NCBI RefSeq assembly: GCF_023015765.1
Contig: NZ_JALKAL010000009.1
Location: 62,173 to 126,172 of the forward strand
Source: Ornithinimicrobium sp. F0845
Lineage (GTDB): Bacteria > Actinomycetota > Actinomycetes > Actinomycetales > Dermatophilaceae
Direction: 5' to 3'
Length of the DNA stretch: 64,000 bases
The notes under the pieces are model-generated. The model was not told the DNA's origin. It saw only the letters and a list, made by a program, of their open reading frames with translations, and ran no database searches. Numbering within the stretch: position 1 is the stretch's first letter; every line of letters starts with the position of its first letter. The position numbers and the translations under genes are program-made. Of the stretch, positions 23,191 to 31,865 are shown in pieces.

Positions 23191-24644
23191 TGAGCAGTCT
23201 TATCGAGCAGCCCTACCGCTACCAGCAGCGCGAACTGGTGGAACCGGACTGGACGCGTTTCCCCGGGTGGCGCGAGGTCACCGCGCAGGAGTGGGCCGAC
23301 GTGCAGTGGCAGCGGGCGCACTGCGTCAAGAACATCAAGCAGCTGCGCGAGCTGATGGGCGACCTGCTGACCGAGGGCTTCTACGCCGATCTGGAGCGCG
23401 ACCAGGCCGAGCGGGCCACCATGTCCATGCTGGTGCCGCCCCAGATGATGAACACGATGGTCTCGGAGATGACCTGGGTCGACGGCTCCATGCCGGCCGC
23501 GGGCGAGGAGTTCACCGCCGCGTTCTACGCCGACCCGGTGCGCCACTACATGCTGCCGGTCTTCTCCGACCGGCGCACCGACTGGCCGTCCCACCCCTAC
23601 GCCTCGCGCGACTCGCTGCACGAGCACGACATGTGGGTGGCCGAGGGCCTGACGCACCGCTACCCCACCAAGGTGCTGGCCGAGCTGCTGCCCACCTGTC
23701 CGCAGTACTGCGGGCACTGCACCCGGATGGACCTGGTCGGCAACTCCACGCCGCAGGTCACCAAGCTCAAGCTCGCCGGCAAGCCGATGGACCGCCACGA
23801 GGCGATCCTGGACTACCTCAAGCGCACCGAGACCGTCCGCGACGTCGTCGTCTCCGGCGGTGACGTGGCCAACATGCCGTGGAAGAACCTGGAGTCCTTC
23901 ATCGACCGGGTGCTGGACGTCGAGAACATTCGCGACATCCGGCTGGCCACCAAGGCGCTCATGGGCCTGCCCCAGCACTGGCTGGTCGGGGACACCGTCG
24001 AGGGTGTCGCCAGGGTTGCCGCCAAGGCCCGCAGCCGCGGTGTCGGGCTGGCGATCCACACCCACGTCAATGCGGCGCAGTCCGTCACCCCGCTGGTCGC
24101 CCAGGCCTCCCGGGCGATGCTGGACGCCGGCATCCGGGACGTACGCAACCAGGGCGTGCTGATGCGTGGGGTCAACGCCACCAGCGAGGACCTGCTCGAC
24201 CTCTGCTTCGCGCTGGCCGACGGCGCCTCGATCACGCCCTACTACTTCTACATGTGCGACATGATCCCCTTCGCCGAGCACTGGCGGACCTCGCTGGCCG
24301 AGGCCCAGCACCTGCAGCACTCGATCATGGGCTACCTGCCCGGGTTCGCCACGCCCCGCATCGTGTGCGACGTCCCGTTCGTCGGGAAGCGATGGGTGCA
24401 CCAGGTCGACTCCTACGACACCGAGCGCGGGATCTCCTACTGGCGCAAGAACTACCGCACCTCCATCGAGACCGAGGACGTCGACGTGACGAGCGCGGAG
24501 TACGTCTACTACGACCCGATCTACACCCTGTCCACCGAGGGCCAGGCCTGGTGGAACGAGCACGGCGACGCAGCGGCGACCCACGCGGCCAACGCCAGCG
24601 CCGCCGAGACCTCGCGCGCGGTCTCGGTCGCCCAGCTGGACTGA
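23190..24644 (+). CDS. KamA-family radical SAM protein (lysine 2,3-aminomutase-like)
   Basis: The protein has 484 residues. The radical SAM cluster motif CPQYCGHC (Cys170, Cys174, Cys177) is followed by VVVSGGDVANMP and a TIM-barrel region. In lysine 2,3-aminomutase the PLP lysine lies in a PGGGGK segment; here the aligned region reads DVPFVGKRWVHQ, so the Lys is kept but the Gly-rich loop is not. About 165 residues precede the cluster. It probably performs an amino-acid or peptide-linked 1,2-amino shift or another radical reaction; the substrate is open. ATG 23190 with a leaderless promoter. Confidence 0.75.
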   Translation: MSSLIEQPYRYQQRELVEPDWTRFPGWREVTAQEWADVQWQRAHCVKNIKQLRELMGDLLTEGFYADLERDQAERATMSMLVPPQMMNTMVSEMTWVDGSMPAAGEEFTAAFYADPVRHYMLPVFSDRRTDWPSHPYASRDSLHEHDMWVAEGLTHRYPTKVLAELLPTCPQYCGHCTRMDLVGNSTPQVTKLKLAGKPMDRHEAILDYLKRTETVRDVVVSGGDVANMPWKNLESFIDRVLDVENIRDIRLATKALMGLPQHWLVGDTVEGVARVAAKARSRGVGLAIHTHVNAAQSVTPLVAQASRAMLDAGIRDVRNQGVLMRGVNATSEDLLDLCFALADGASITPYYFYMCDMIPFAEHWRTSLAEAQHLQHSIMGYLPGFATPRIVCDVPFVGKRWVHQVDSYDTERGISYWRKNYRTSIETEDVDVTSAEYVYYDPIYTLSTEGQAWWNEHGDAAATHAANASAAETSRAVSVAQLD

Positions 24645-24677
24645 CCGGGTCGGGCCACCCGGGGCTAAGGTGCTCGG

Positions 24678-25160
24678 GTGGCCAGATCCAAGGGAGGCAC
24701 CCCGGCGACCGTGGCGCTGGAGCGTGCCGGGGTGAGTTTCACCGTCCGCACCTACGACCATGACCCGACCACGCACTCATACGGGCTGGAGGCGGCCGTC
24801 GCGCTCGGCGTGCCACCCGAACGCGTCTTCAAGACGCTGCTGGTGGAGACCGGGACCGGTCTCGGTGTCGGCATCGTCCCGGTCGACCGGCTCCTGGACC
24901 TGAAGGCCATCGCCAGCGCCCTGGGCGTCAAGAGGGCCACCATGGCGGACCCCGCGGTGGCCGAGCGGAGCACGGGCTACGTGGTCGGCGGCATCAGCCC
25001 CCTCGGGCAACGCAAGGCGTTGCCGACCGTGCTCGACGTCACGGCGCGAGACTTCGAGACCATCCTGGTCTCGGGCGGCAAGCGTGGCTTCGACATCGAG
25101 CTGGCACCTGCGGAGCTGGCGGCGCTGACCCGCGCCACCTTCGCCGAGATCGCTCGGTAG
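24678..25160 (+). CDS. ybaK: Cys-tRNA(Pro)/Cys-tRNA(Cys) deacylase YbaK
   Basis: The protein has 160 residues. It hydrolyses mischarged Cys-tRNA(Pro), removing prolyl-tRNA synthetase errors. The fold is recognised by TPATVALERAGVSFTVRTYDHDP, GVPPERVFKTLLVE with the active Lys, VPVDRLLDLKAIASALGVKRATMA, GYVVGGISPLGQRKALPTVLD, and SGGKRGFDIELAPAELAALT. It starts with GTG 33 nt after the radical SAM gene. Confidence 0.93.
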   Translation: MARSKGGTPATVALERAGVSFTVRTYDHDPTTHSYGLEAAVALGVPPERVFKTLLVETGTGLGVGIVPVDRLLDLKAIASALGVKRATMADPAVAERSTGYVVGGISPLGQRKALPTVLDVTARDFETILVSGGKRGFDIELAPAELAALTRATFAEIAR

Positions 25161-25290
25161 CGACACGATCTGCGTCAGATCTGCCTCAACTGCGACACAA
25201 GCCTGGTTCGCTAGTCCGTCCCGGGTCCCGGACCCGTGACCTTCCAGCAGAAGCAGACCCGCGGCGCCGCCGCGATCGAGGGAGTCCATC

Positions 25291-25866
25291 ATGAACGACA
25301 ACATGCCGCAGCAGCCTGCCGTCCCGACGGCCACGCCGCCCCACCAGGCCGCGCCCACCGCTCACCCCTCGGCGGGCTACGTCCCCGCACCGGAGTATGC
25401 CGGCGTCCCGGGTCCGGTCTCTGCCGCCCGTTACGCGGAGTGGCCGCACCGGGCGTGCGCCTCGCTGATCGACGGCGCGCTGGTGCTCGCCTTCTCCCTC
25501 GTGGGCGCGATCCTGGGACAGATCAGCTTCTTCTTCAGCATGATCTTCGGACTCGCAGGCCTGGTGGTCGCGCTGTACTTCGCCTACCTCAACGGCAGCC
25601 GCGGCCAGTCGCCCGGCAAGGCGCTGATGGGCCTGCGCGTCGTCCGGGAGGACGGCACGTTGCTGGGCGGCCCCATGGGGGTCCTGCGCACCCTGACGCT
25701 CGGTGCCATGGGGGTCGTCACCCTCGGGTTCGGCACCCTCGTGGCCGTCCTGTGGCCGCTGTGGGACGAGCCGAAGCGCCAGGCGCTGCACGACAAGGTC
25801 TTCGGCACGGTGGTGCTCAGTGGACAGCCCCGCAAGGCGCTGGGGCAAGAGCTCTTCCTGCCCTAG
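25291..25866 (+). CDS. RDD family membrane protein
   Basis: The protein has 191 residues. A Pro-rich N-terminal tail (residues 1-45) is followed by the RDD domain: RYAEWPHRACASLIDGALVLAF, FAYLNGSRGQSPGKALMGLRVV, and PKRQALHDKVFGTVVL. It has about three membrane helices. RDD proteins are thought to be transport- or stress-related, without firm function. ATG 25291 is preceded by GGGAG. Confidence 0.85.
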   Translation: MNDNMPQQPAVPTATPPHQAAPTAHPSAGYVPAPEYAGVPGPVSAARYAEWPHRACASLIDGALVLAFSLVGAILGQISFFFSMIFGLAGLVVALYFAYLNGSRGQSPGKALMGLRVVREDGTLLGGPMGVLRTLTLGAMGVVTLGFGTLVAVLWPLWDEPKRQALHDKVFGTVVLSGQPRKALGQELFLP

Positions 25867-25927
25867 CCGCAGGAACTCTTCCTGCCCGACGCCGGCACAC
25901 CCCGGACTGCCAGGGCGGCGACCTGTC

Positions 25928-26380
25928 TCAGGCCTCGGCGGGCAGGGCGACCGGTCGCCCCTCCCAGGGGGTGGAGAGCACCACCGTGGTGCTGCTGGCG
26001 CAGTTGGCCGCCGCCCGGATGTCGGCCAGCAGCTGCTCCAGGTCCGAGGGCTTGGCGAGCCGGACCTGGATGACGTAGTTCTCGCGGCCGGCGACCGACC
26101 AGCAGGAGTCGATCTGCGGCAGGTGCTCCAGCCGCTCCGGGATGTCGTCCGGCGCGGCGGGGTCGAACGGCGACAGCGCGATGAGCGCGGTCAGCGGCAG
26201 GCCCACCTTCTCGAAGTCGATCTCCGCGCGGTAGCCGGTGATCACCCCCCGCTCCTCCAGCCGCTTGACGCGCTGGTGCACCGCGGAGGTGGACAGTCCC
26301 ACGGCTCGACCCAGCTCGGCGAAACTGATCCGTCCGTCGGCGGCGAGCAGCCCGACGATCTGGCGGTCAACGGCTTCCAT
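25928..26380 (-). CDS. Lrp/AsnC family transcriptional regulator
   Basis: The protein has 150 residues. An N-terminal winged helix (DRQIVGLLAADGRISFAELG, then GLSTSAVHQRVKRLEERGVI) is followed by the RAM ligand-binding domain (YRAEIDFEKVGLPLTALI, ...WSVAGRENYVIQVRLAKPSDLEQLL). It senses amino acids in related proteins. The ATG at 26380 is 20 bp from the divergent exonuclease gene start, so it may control that gene and itself. Confidence 0.9.
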   Translation of the reverse strand: MEAVDRQIVGLLAADGRISFAELGRAVGLSTSAVHQRVKRLEERGVITGYRAEIDFEKVGLPLTALIALSPFDPAAPDDIPERLEHLPQIDSCWSVAGRENYVIQVRLAKPSDLEQLLADIRAAANCASSTTVVLSTPWEGRPVALPAEA

Positions 26381-26400
26381 AGGCCCTAGCCTAGTGAGCC

Positions 26401-27348
26401 ATGAGCGCAGACCTGAGTGCCGGCCAACGACTACTGCTCCTGGACACCGCGAGCCTCTACTTCCGGGCGTTCTTCGGTGTGAAGGACACCTCCCCCGCAC
26501 CGGATGGCACACCCACCAACGCGCTGCGCGGGATGCTCGACATGACGGCCACCCTCATCACCCGGTTCCGCCCGTCGCACCTCGTCGCGTGCTGGGACGA
26601 CGACTGGCGGCCGGCCTTCCGCACAGCCGCGATCCCGTCATACAAGGCCCATCGTCTCGTGGAGGGGGCGACGGACAACACCGAGGAGGTGCCGCCGGAC
26701 CTGCTGGTCCAGGTGCCGCTCATCCGCGCCGCTCTCGAGGCCTTCGGGTTCCCGGTGCTCGGCTCCCCCGGCTACGAGGCGGACGACGTCATCGGGACGC
26801 TCGTCGAGCGGCACACCGGGGTCATGCCGGTGACGGTCGTGACCGGCGACCGCGACCTGTTCCAGCTGATCGACGACGAGCACGACATCACCGTCGCCTA
26901 CACCGCGCGGGCCGGGGTGCGGGACGCTGAGGTGATCGACCAGGCGGGGCTGCAGGAGCGGTATGCCGTGGGGTCGGGTCCGGCGTACGCCGACATGTCG
27001 ATCATGCGCGGGGACACCAGCGACGGGCTGCCCGGCGTTGTTGGCATCGGGGAGAAGACGGCGGCGGCGCTCATCGCCACCTACGGGTCGCTGGCCGGTG
27101 TCCGGCAGGCGCTCGCGGACGGCGACCCGGCGATCAAGGGGGCGCGCCGCAAGAACCTGGAGGCGGCCTCGGCCTATCTGGACGTCGCGCCGGGCGTGGT
27201 CCTGGTGGCACGGGACGCTGCGCTCCAGGAACGTCCCCTGACGCTACCCCGAGAGCTGGCCGACCCCGGCACCCTCCAGCAGTTCGTCGAGACCTACGCC
27301 ATCGGCAACCCGGTCAGCCGCCTGATGAAGGCTCTCGGGCTGAGCTGA
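26401..27348 (+). CDS. 5'-3' exonuclease (PolI N-domain/FEN-like)
   Basis: The protein has 315 residues and is a stand-alone homologue of the DNA polymerase I 5'-nuclease. Metal-binding acidic clusters are in LLLDTASLYFRAFF, GYEADDVIGTL, TGDRDLFQLID and IMRGDTSDGLPGVVGIGEKTA (the last leads into the helix-3-turn-helix DNA-binding motif). It acts in replication and repair on flapped or RNA-primed DNA. Many actinobacteria carry this extra copy. Confidence 0.92.
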   Translation: MSADLSAGQRLLLLDTASLYFRAFFGVKDTSPAPDGTPTNALRGMLDMTATLITRFRPSHLVACWDDDWRPAFRTAAIPSYKAHRLVEGATDNTEEVPPDLLVQVPLIRAALEAFGFPVLGSPGYEADDVIGTLVERHTGVMPVTVVTGDRDLFQLIDDEHDITVAYTARAGVRDAEVIDQAGLQERYAVGSGPAYADMSIMRGDTSDGLPGVVGIGEKTAAALIATYGSLAGVRQALADGDPAIKGARRKNLEAASAYLDVAPGVVLVARDAALQERPLTLPRELADPGTLQQFVETYAIGNPVSRLMKALGLS

Positions 27349-27349
27349 C

Positions 27350-27898
27350 TCAGCGCCCGCCGCGGGCCCGCGGCGGCTCATTCGGGGGCCACTCGCCGTC
27401 GTCCGAGCCGTCGTCCCGGGCGTAGAGCAGGTTCTGCAGCTGCACGTGGACCGACTCCACCCCGGGCACGTCGTGCAGCCGCATCCCCGCCTTGTCGGTC
27501 GCGTCGGAGACGATGAGGGAGCCGCAGCCGAGCATCCGGTCCAGCAGGTTCTTCTCGATGCCGATGTCGTTGATGCGGTGCAGCGGGATGTCCCTGCCGA
27601 CCTTGGTGAGGATGCCGGTGCGGTGGCTGATCCTGCGGGTGGTGATCACGTAGCGCTCGGTGAACCACCGCAGCACCGGGATCGCCACGAAGAACAGCAG
27701 GATCCCCGCGACCATCACGGCGACACCGATCGTCAGCCAGGACCCGAAGGACTGGTCGCGCGTGAACCACCAGACGGCCCACAACAGCGCCAGCAGGAAC
27801 AGGCCGAGTGCCACCGGCTCAGCCAGGGCCTTCCAGTGCGTGCGGATGCTCAGCACGATCTCTTCGCCGTCAGCGAGCTGCTTCTCCTTGAGTGCCAT
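27350..27898 (-). CDS. PH domain-containing membrane protein
   Basis: The protein has 182 residues. Two membrane helices (residues ~25-45 and 53-77) precede a bacterial PH-like (bPH2) domain. That domain begins RWFTERYVITTRRISHRTGILTK and continues DIPLHRINDIGIEKNLLDRMLGCGSLIVSD. The C-terminal tail is acidic and Pro-rich. The function is unknown. It lies 44 nt after helY on the same strand and is probably the last gene of that transcription unit. Confidence 0.85.
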   Translation of the reverse strand: MALKEKQLADGEEIVLSIRTHWKALAEPVALGLFLLALLWAVWWFTRDQSFGSWLTIGVAVMVAGILLFFVAIPVLRWFTERYVITTRRISHRTGILTKVGRDIPLHRINDIGIEKNLLDRMLGCGSLIVSDATDKAGMRLHDVPGVESVHVQLQNLLYARDDGSDDGEWPPNEPPRARGGR

Positions 27899-27942
27899 GG
27901 GTGAATCCTGCCACCTGCGAGACCGGTTGTGCCTCAGCCAGC

Positions 27943-30852
27943 TCAGTCGAGGCGGTCCGCGGCGACGACTCCGCGCAACATCGCCTCGGAAGCACGCCGC
28001 GCGGTCGCGGCGACCGAGCCGTCGGCCGCCTGCGAGATCTGCCCGAGCAGATCGACGACCTGCTTGCTGCGGCGCACGAAGTCACCCGCGGAGAGCTCGC
28101 CGTCGCGCAGGACCTCCTCCAGGGCACGGCCCGAGGCCCAGCGGTGCACCATCCAGGCGATGCCGGGGTCCAACTCGCCGGTCAGCGGGAGGGTGTGCTC
28201 CGCCTCGCGGTCGGTGAGCTGGGACCAGATGGCGACCATCTCGTGGAAGGCCTCCTCCACCTCGACCGTCGGCCACCGTGGGGGGCCGGAGTCGTCGCCG
28301 CCCCGCGGCTCGTGGATCAGGCTCGACACGACCGCGGCCAGCGCGGGGGCGTCGAGTCGGTCCCAGGTGCCCTGCGTGATCGCCTGGGCCGCCACCAGGT
28401 CCTTCTCGGTGTAGATCCGGCGCAGCCGCGCCCCCGCCGGGGTGACCTCCGTGCCGTCCTCGGTCAGGTAGCCCAGCTCGCCGAGCAGGGTGCAGATCCG
28501 GTCGAAGGTCCGCGCGACCGTGTTGGTCCGGCCGCTCACCCGCCGCTGCAGGTCGTCGGTCTCCCGCCGCAGCTGCCACCAGCGCTCCGCCCACCGGGCG
28601 TGCTCCTCGCGGTCGGGGCAGCGGTGGCAGGGGTGGTCCCGCAGCTGCTGGCGCAGGGTGTCCGGGTCAGTATGCCGTCCGCCGCCACTGCCCTGCCGCC
28701 CGCCTCCGTCGCGGGCCGGCCGTGCCGGGGTCCGGTCGCCGTCCGTCCGGTCGGGGCGCTGGGAGGGTGGCGGCTCGAACGGGACCTTGGCCCGCAGCGT
28801 GGCGGCGAGGTCCTTGCGGGCCCGGACGTTGCGCGGGTTGAAGCCCCGGGGGATGTGGAGGCGGGCCACCGGCTCGACCGGCTCCCGCAGGTCGGTCGCG
28901 GTGACCCGGCGCAGCTGACCGTCGGAGGTGAGCACGCCCGGCTCGGGCGAGCGGCCGGCCTTGGTCGGCACGCTCAGCACCAGCGCCATCCCCCTGCGCC
29001 GACCCTCGGGCAGGCTGATCACGTCCCCGGGCGTGAGCTCCTCGAGACTGACCGCGATCTCGGCGCGCCGGGAGGCGCTGCGACGCCGCGCCTCGTCCTT
29101 CTCGGCGTCGCTGAGCTGCCGCCGCAGCCGGGCGTACTCCCGGAAGTCCCCCAGCTCGCAGTGCATCGACTCGGCGTAGCCGGTGAGCGCCTCCTCGTTG
29201 CGCCGGACCTGACTGGCCAGGCCGACCACCGCCCGGTCCGCCTGGAACTGGGCGAAGGAGGACTGGAGCAGCTCGTGGGCCACCGAGCGCCCGAACTGGG
29301 CCACCAGGTTGACGGCCATGTTGTAGGTCGGGCGGAAGGACGAGCGCAGCGGGTAGGTGCGGGTCGAGGCCAGTCCCGCCACGTCCACCGGGTCCAGCCC
29401 GCGTCGGTAGAGCACGACCGCATGCCCCTCCACGTCGATGCCGCGGCGGCCGGCGCGACCGGTGAGCTGGGTGTACTCCGCCGGGGTGACCGGGGCGTGC
29501 TCCTCGCCGTTGAACTTGACCAGCTTCTCCAGCACCACGGTGCGGGCTGGCATGTTGATGCCTAGGGCGAGCGTCTCGGTGGCGAAGACCGCCTTGATCC
29601 GGCCGGCCGTGAACAGCTCCTCCACGACCTCCCGGAACAGCGGCAGCATGCCCGCGTGGTGGGCCGCGAACCCGCGGCTGAGGCCCTCGACGAAGTCGTG
29701 GTAGCCCAGCACCGGCAGGTCCCGCTCGTCGACCTCCGCGACCCGCTCCTCGATGAGCCGCCGGATCCGCTGGCCCTCCTCCGGCGGCACCAGCCGGGTG
29801 CCGCGGGCCAGGAGCTGGGTGACGGCACCCTCGCACCCGGCGCGGCTGAAGATGAAGGTGATCGCTGGCAGCAGCCCCTCCCGGTCCAGCCGGTCGATGA
29901 CCTCCGACCGGCTCGCGGTGCCCCCCGGCAGACTCCCCGGTCCCCCGCCGCCGCGAGCCTCCCGGTCACCGCCGCGCCCGGCATACTCCTGCCGGCGGCC
30001 CCGCCCACGGTCGTCCCGGCCGTGCGGCCGGCCACGACGGCCCCGGGGCCCGCCCGCGTCCTCCCGGCGCCAGCGCGACTCCCGGTCGTTGACGGAGATC
30101 CGGTCCAGCAGCTCGGGGTTGACCCTGGCCTGCTGGCCCGTCGGTGCCGGCTGGGCGACCAGGCCGTCGCCCGCGTGCACGAACAGGTCGTAGAGGTCCT
30201 TGCCGACCATCATGTGCTGCCACAGCGGCACCGGCCGGTGCTCGGTGACGATCACCGCGGTGTTGCCGCGCACCTCACGCAGCCAGTCGCCGAACTCCTC
30301 GGCGTTGCTGACCGTGGCCGACAACGAGATGACCTGCACCGACTCGGGCAGGTGGATGATCACCTCCTCCCACACGGCGCCCCGGAACCGGTCGGCGAGG
30401 TAGTGCACCTCGTCCATGACCACGAAGCCCAGGCCGTCGAGCGTCCGGGACGAGGAGTACATCATGTTGCGCAGCACCTCGGTGGTCATCACGACGACCG
30501 GTGCCTCACCGTTGACCGACGCGTCCCCCGTCAGCAGACCGACGTTGGCGGATCCGTGCCGGGCGACCAGGTCGTGGTACTTCTGGTTGCTCAGCGCCTT
30601 GATCGGCGTGGTGTAGAAGGCCTTGCGGCCGGTCTCCAGGGCCAGGGCGACCGCGAACTCGCCGACCACCGTCTTGCCGGCGCCGGTCGGCGCGGCGACC
30701 AGGACACCCTGGCCGTCGTCGACCGCGCCGATCGCCTCCAGCTGGAAGTCGTCGAGGGGGAAGTCGAAGCCGGCCGCGAAGCGACCGACCGCCCCGCTGT
30801 CCTGCCGGGTCCGCTTGCGGGCAGCGGCATACCGCTCGGCGGGAGTGGACAT
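27943..30852 (-). CDS. helY: Ski2/Mtr4-like DEAD-box RNA helicase HelY
   Basis: The protein has 969 residues. The helicase core carries Walker A APTGAGKT (54-61), TTPIKALSNQK, DEVH (147-150), SAT (178-180), and motif VI TGRAGRRGIDVEGH. The C-terminal part holds the arch and helical domains of this family. Two Arg/Gly-rich insertions (about 258-312, and another around residue 700) look disordered and may bind RNA. Its place next to the tat and paf genes matches M. tuberculosis helY. The ATG 30852 follows a TAGCCT leaderless-type -10. Confidence 0.92.
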   Translation of the reverse strand: MSTPAERYAAARKRTRQDSGAVGRFAAGFDFPLDDFQLEAIGAVDDGQGVLVAAPTGAGKTVVGEFAVALALETGRKAFYTTPIKALSNQKYHDLVARHGSANVGLLTGDASVNGEAPVVVMTTEVLRNMMYSSSRTLDGLGFVVMDEVHYLADRFRGAVWEEVIIHLPESVQVISLSATVSNAEEFGDWLREVRGNTAVIVTEHRPVPLWQHMMVGKDLYDLFVHAGDGLVAQPAPTGQQARVNPELLDRISVNDRESRWRREDAGGPRGRRGRPHGRDDRGRGRRQEYAGRGGDREARGGGGPGSLPGGTASRSEVIDRLDREGLLPAITFIFSRAGCEGAVTQLLARGTRLVPPEEGQRIRRLIEERVAEVDERDLPVLGYHDFVEGLSRGFAAHHAGMLPLFREVVEELFTAGRIKAVFATETLALGINMPARTVVLEKLVKFNGEEHAPVTPAEYTQLTGRAGRRGIDVEGHAVVLYRRGLDPVDVAGLASTRTYPLRSSFRPTYNMAVNLVAQFGRSVAHELLQSSFAQFQADRAVVGLASQVRRNEEALTGYAESMHCELGDFREYARLRRQLSDAEKDEARRRSASRRAEIAVSLEELTPGDVISLPEGRRRGMALVLSVPTKAGRSPEPGVLTSDGQLRRVTATDLREPVEPVARLHIPRGFNPRNVRARKDLAATLRAKVPFEPPPSQRPDRTDGDRTPARPARDGGGRQGSGGGRHTDPDTLRQQLRDHPCHRCPDREEHARWAERWWQLRRETDDLQRRVSGRTNTVARTFDRICTLLGELGYLTEDGTEVTPAGARLRRIYTEKDLVAAQAITQGTWDRLDAPALAAVVSSLIHEPRGGDDSGPPRWPTVEVEEAFHEMVAIWSQLTDREAEHTLPLTGELDPGIAWMVHRWASGRALEEVLRDGELSAGDFVRRSKQVVDLLGQISQAADGSVAATARRASEAMLRGVVAADRLD

Positions 30853-30875
30853 GTCATCAGGCTACGCGCACCCCA

Positions 30876-30918
30876 ATTCTTGGGGAGCGTTTGACCGCCC
30901 CCCGCGCATTCTTGGGGA
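30876..30918 (-). promoter_or_regulatory. 32-nt spaced direct repeats upstream of helY
   Basis: ATTCTTGGGGA occurs at 30876-30886 and again at 30908-30918 (plus-strand reading), 32 nt apart, in the 91-bp gap before the helY start. The first copy is part of CCCCAA-TTC-TTGGGG, an inverted repeat. The spacing equals three helical turns and suggests protein binding. Confidence 0.55.
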
Positions 30919-30943
30919 AGATCTGCACGCCGGACCGCCGGGC

Positions 30944-31825
30944 TCAGGATGCGGGCACAACCACCTGGAGCGCTCCGGGCACGACCTCGCACGTCACCGG
31001 CAGGGGGCACAGCGCGTCCCCGTCACCGTGCGCGGTCAGCTCCGGTCCGGCGACCCCCACCCGGGCGGCTCGCTCGACGCGCACCGCGGGGTGGCTGGTG
31101 TGCCGTCCCGAGAAGACGCCCCGGAGCAGACCCAGGGCCGCCCTGGGACCGACCGGTTCGATGATGAGCACGTCGAGCAGCCCGTCGCCCGGGTCGGCGT
31201 CCGGCGCGATCCGCATCCCGCCGCCGTAGATGGGCATGTTGCAGACCGCGACCACCAGGGCCTGGGTCTCCAGCACCCGGTCGTTGAGCTCGAGGCGGTA
31301 GTCCATGGGCCGGAGCCGCACGACCTCGGGGAGGGTCGCCACGGTGTAGCTCTGGGCGCCCAGCCACCGCGGGTAGGTCGCAGCCCGGGCGGCGATGAGC
31401 GCGTCCAGCCCGCACGGCACCGAGCCCACGACGTGCCGGTCCAACGGGTCTACGTGGATCAGGTCGATGCTCCGTGGGCGGCCGTGCAGGAGGGTCTGGA
31501 GCGCCTCCTCGGTCCGCAGCGGGATGCCGAGGGAGCGGGCGTTGTCGTTGCCGGTGCCGGCCGGCACGATCCCCAGGGCCGTGCGGGTGCCGACCAGGCT
31601 GTTGGCCGCTAGCTGGACCACCCCGTCCCCGCCGACGGCGACGAGGACCTCCGCGCCCTCGGCCACGGCCGTGCGACAGGCCTCCCGGGCGCCCTCGACC
31701 GAGCCCGTCTCCAGCTCCAGGACCTCCTGGCCGGCGCGCCGCAGCTGCTCCGAGATCTGCACCCCCACCGCACCGGCGCCCCGGCGACCGGAGCGCGGTC
31801 CGTGCACCACGGCATACTGCGTCAT
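30944..31825 (-). CDS. diacylglycerol kinase/lipid kinase (DagK/YegS-like)
   Basis: The protein has 293 residues. The catalytic domain carries VAVGGDGVVQ (GGDG 65-68) and IVPAGTGND (88-94). The C-terminal sandwich includes GGGMRIAPDADPGDGLLDVLII. It phosphorylates diacylglycerol or a related lipid using ATP. ATG 31825 was chosen; in-frame upstream codons add about six residues. It lies between tatC and helY. Confidence 0.88.
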   Translation of the reverse strand: MTQYAVVHGPRSGRRGAGAVGVQISEQLRRAGQEVLELETGSVEGAREACRTAVAEGAEVLVAVGGDGVVQLAANSLVGTRTALGIVPAGTGNDNARSLGIPLRTEEALQTLLHGRPRSIDLIHVDPLDRHVVGSVPCGLDALIAARAATYPRWLGAQSYTVATLPEVVRLRPMDYRLELNDRVLETQALVVAVCNMPIYGGGMRIAPDADPGDGLLDVLIIEPVGPRAALGLLRGVFSGRHTSHPAVRVERAARVGVAGPELTAHGDGDALCPLPVTCEVVPGALQVVVPAS

Positions 31826-31865
31826 GGGGTGATTGTGCCGCACGCCGGCGCCGGGAGTGCCCGAC

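Noticed and set aside
25851-25884. CTCTTCCTGCCC direct repeat around the RDD gene stop
   Set aside because: Only 12 bp and two copies; probably a small local duplication with no wider pattern.
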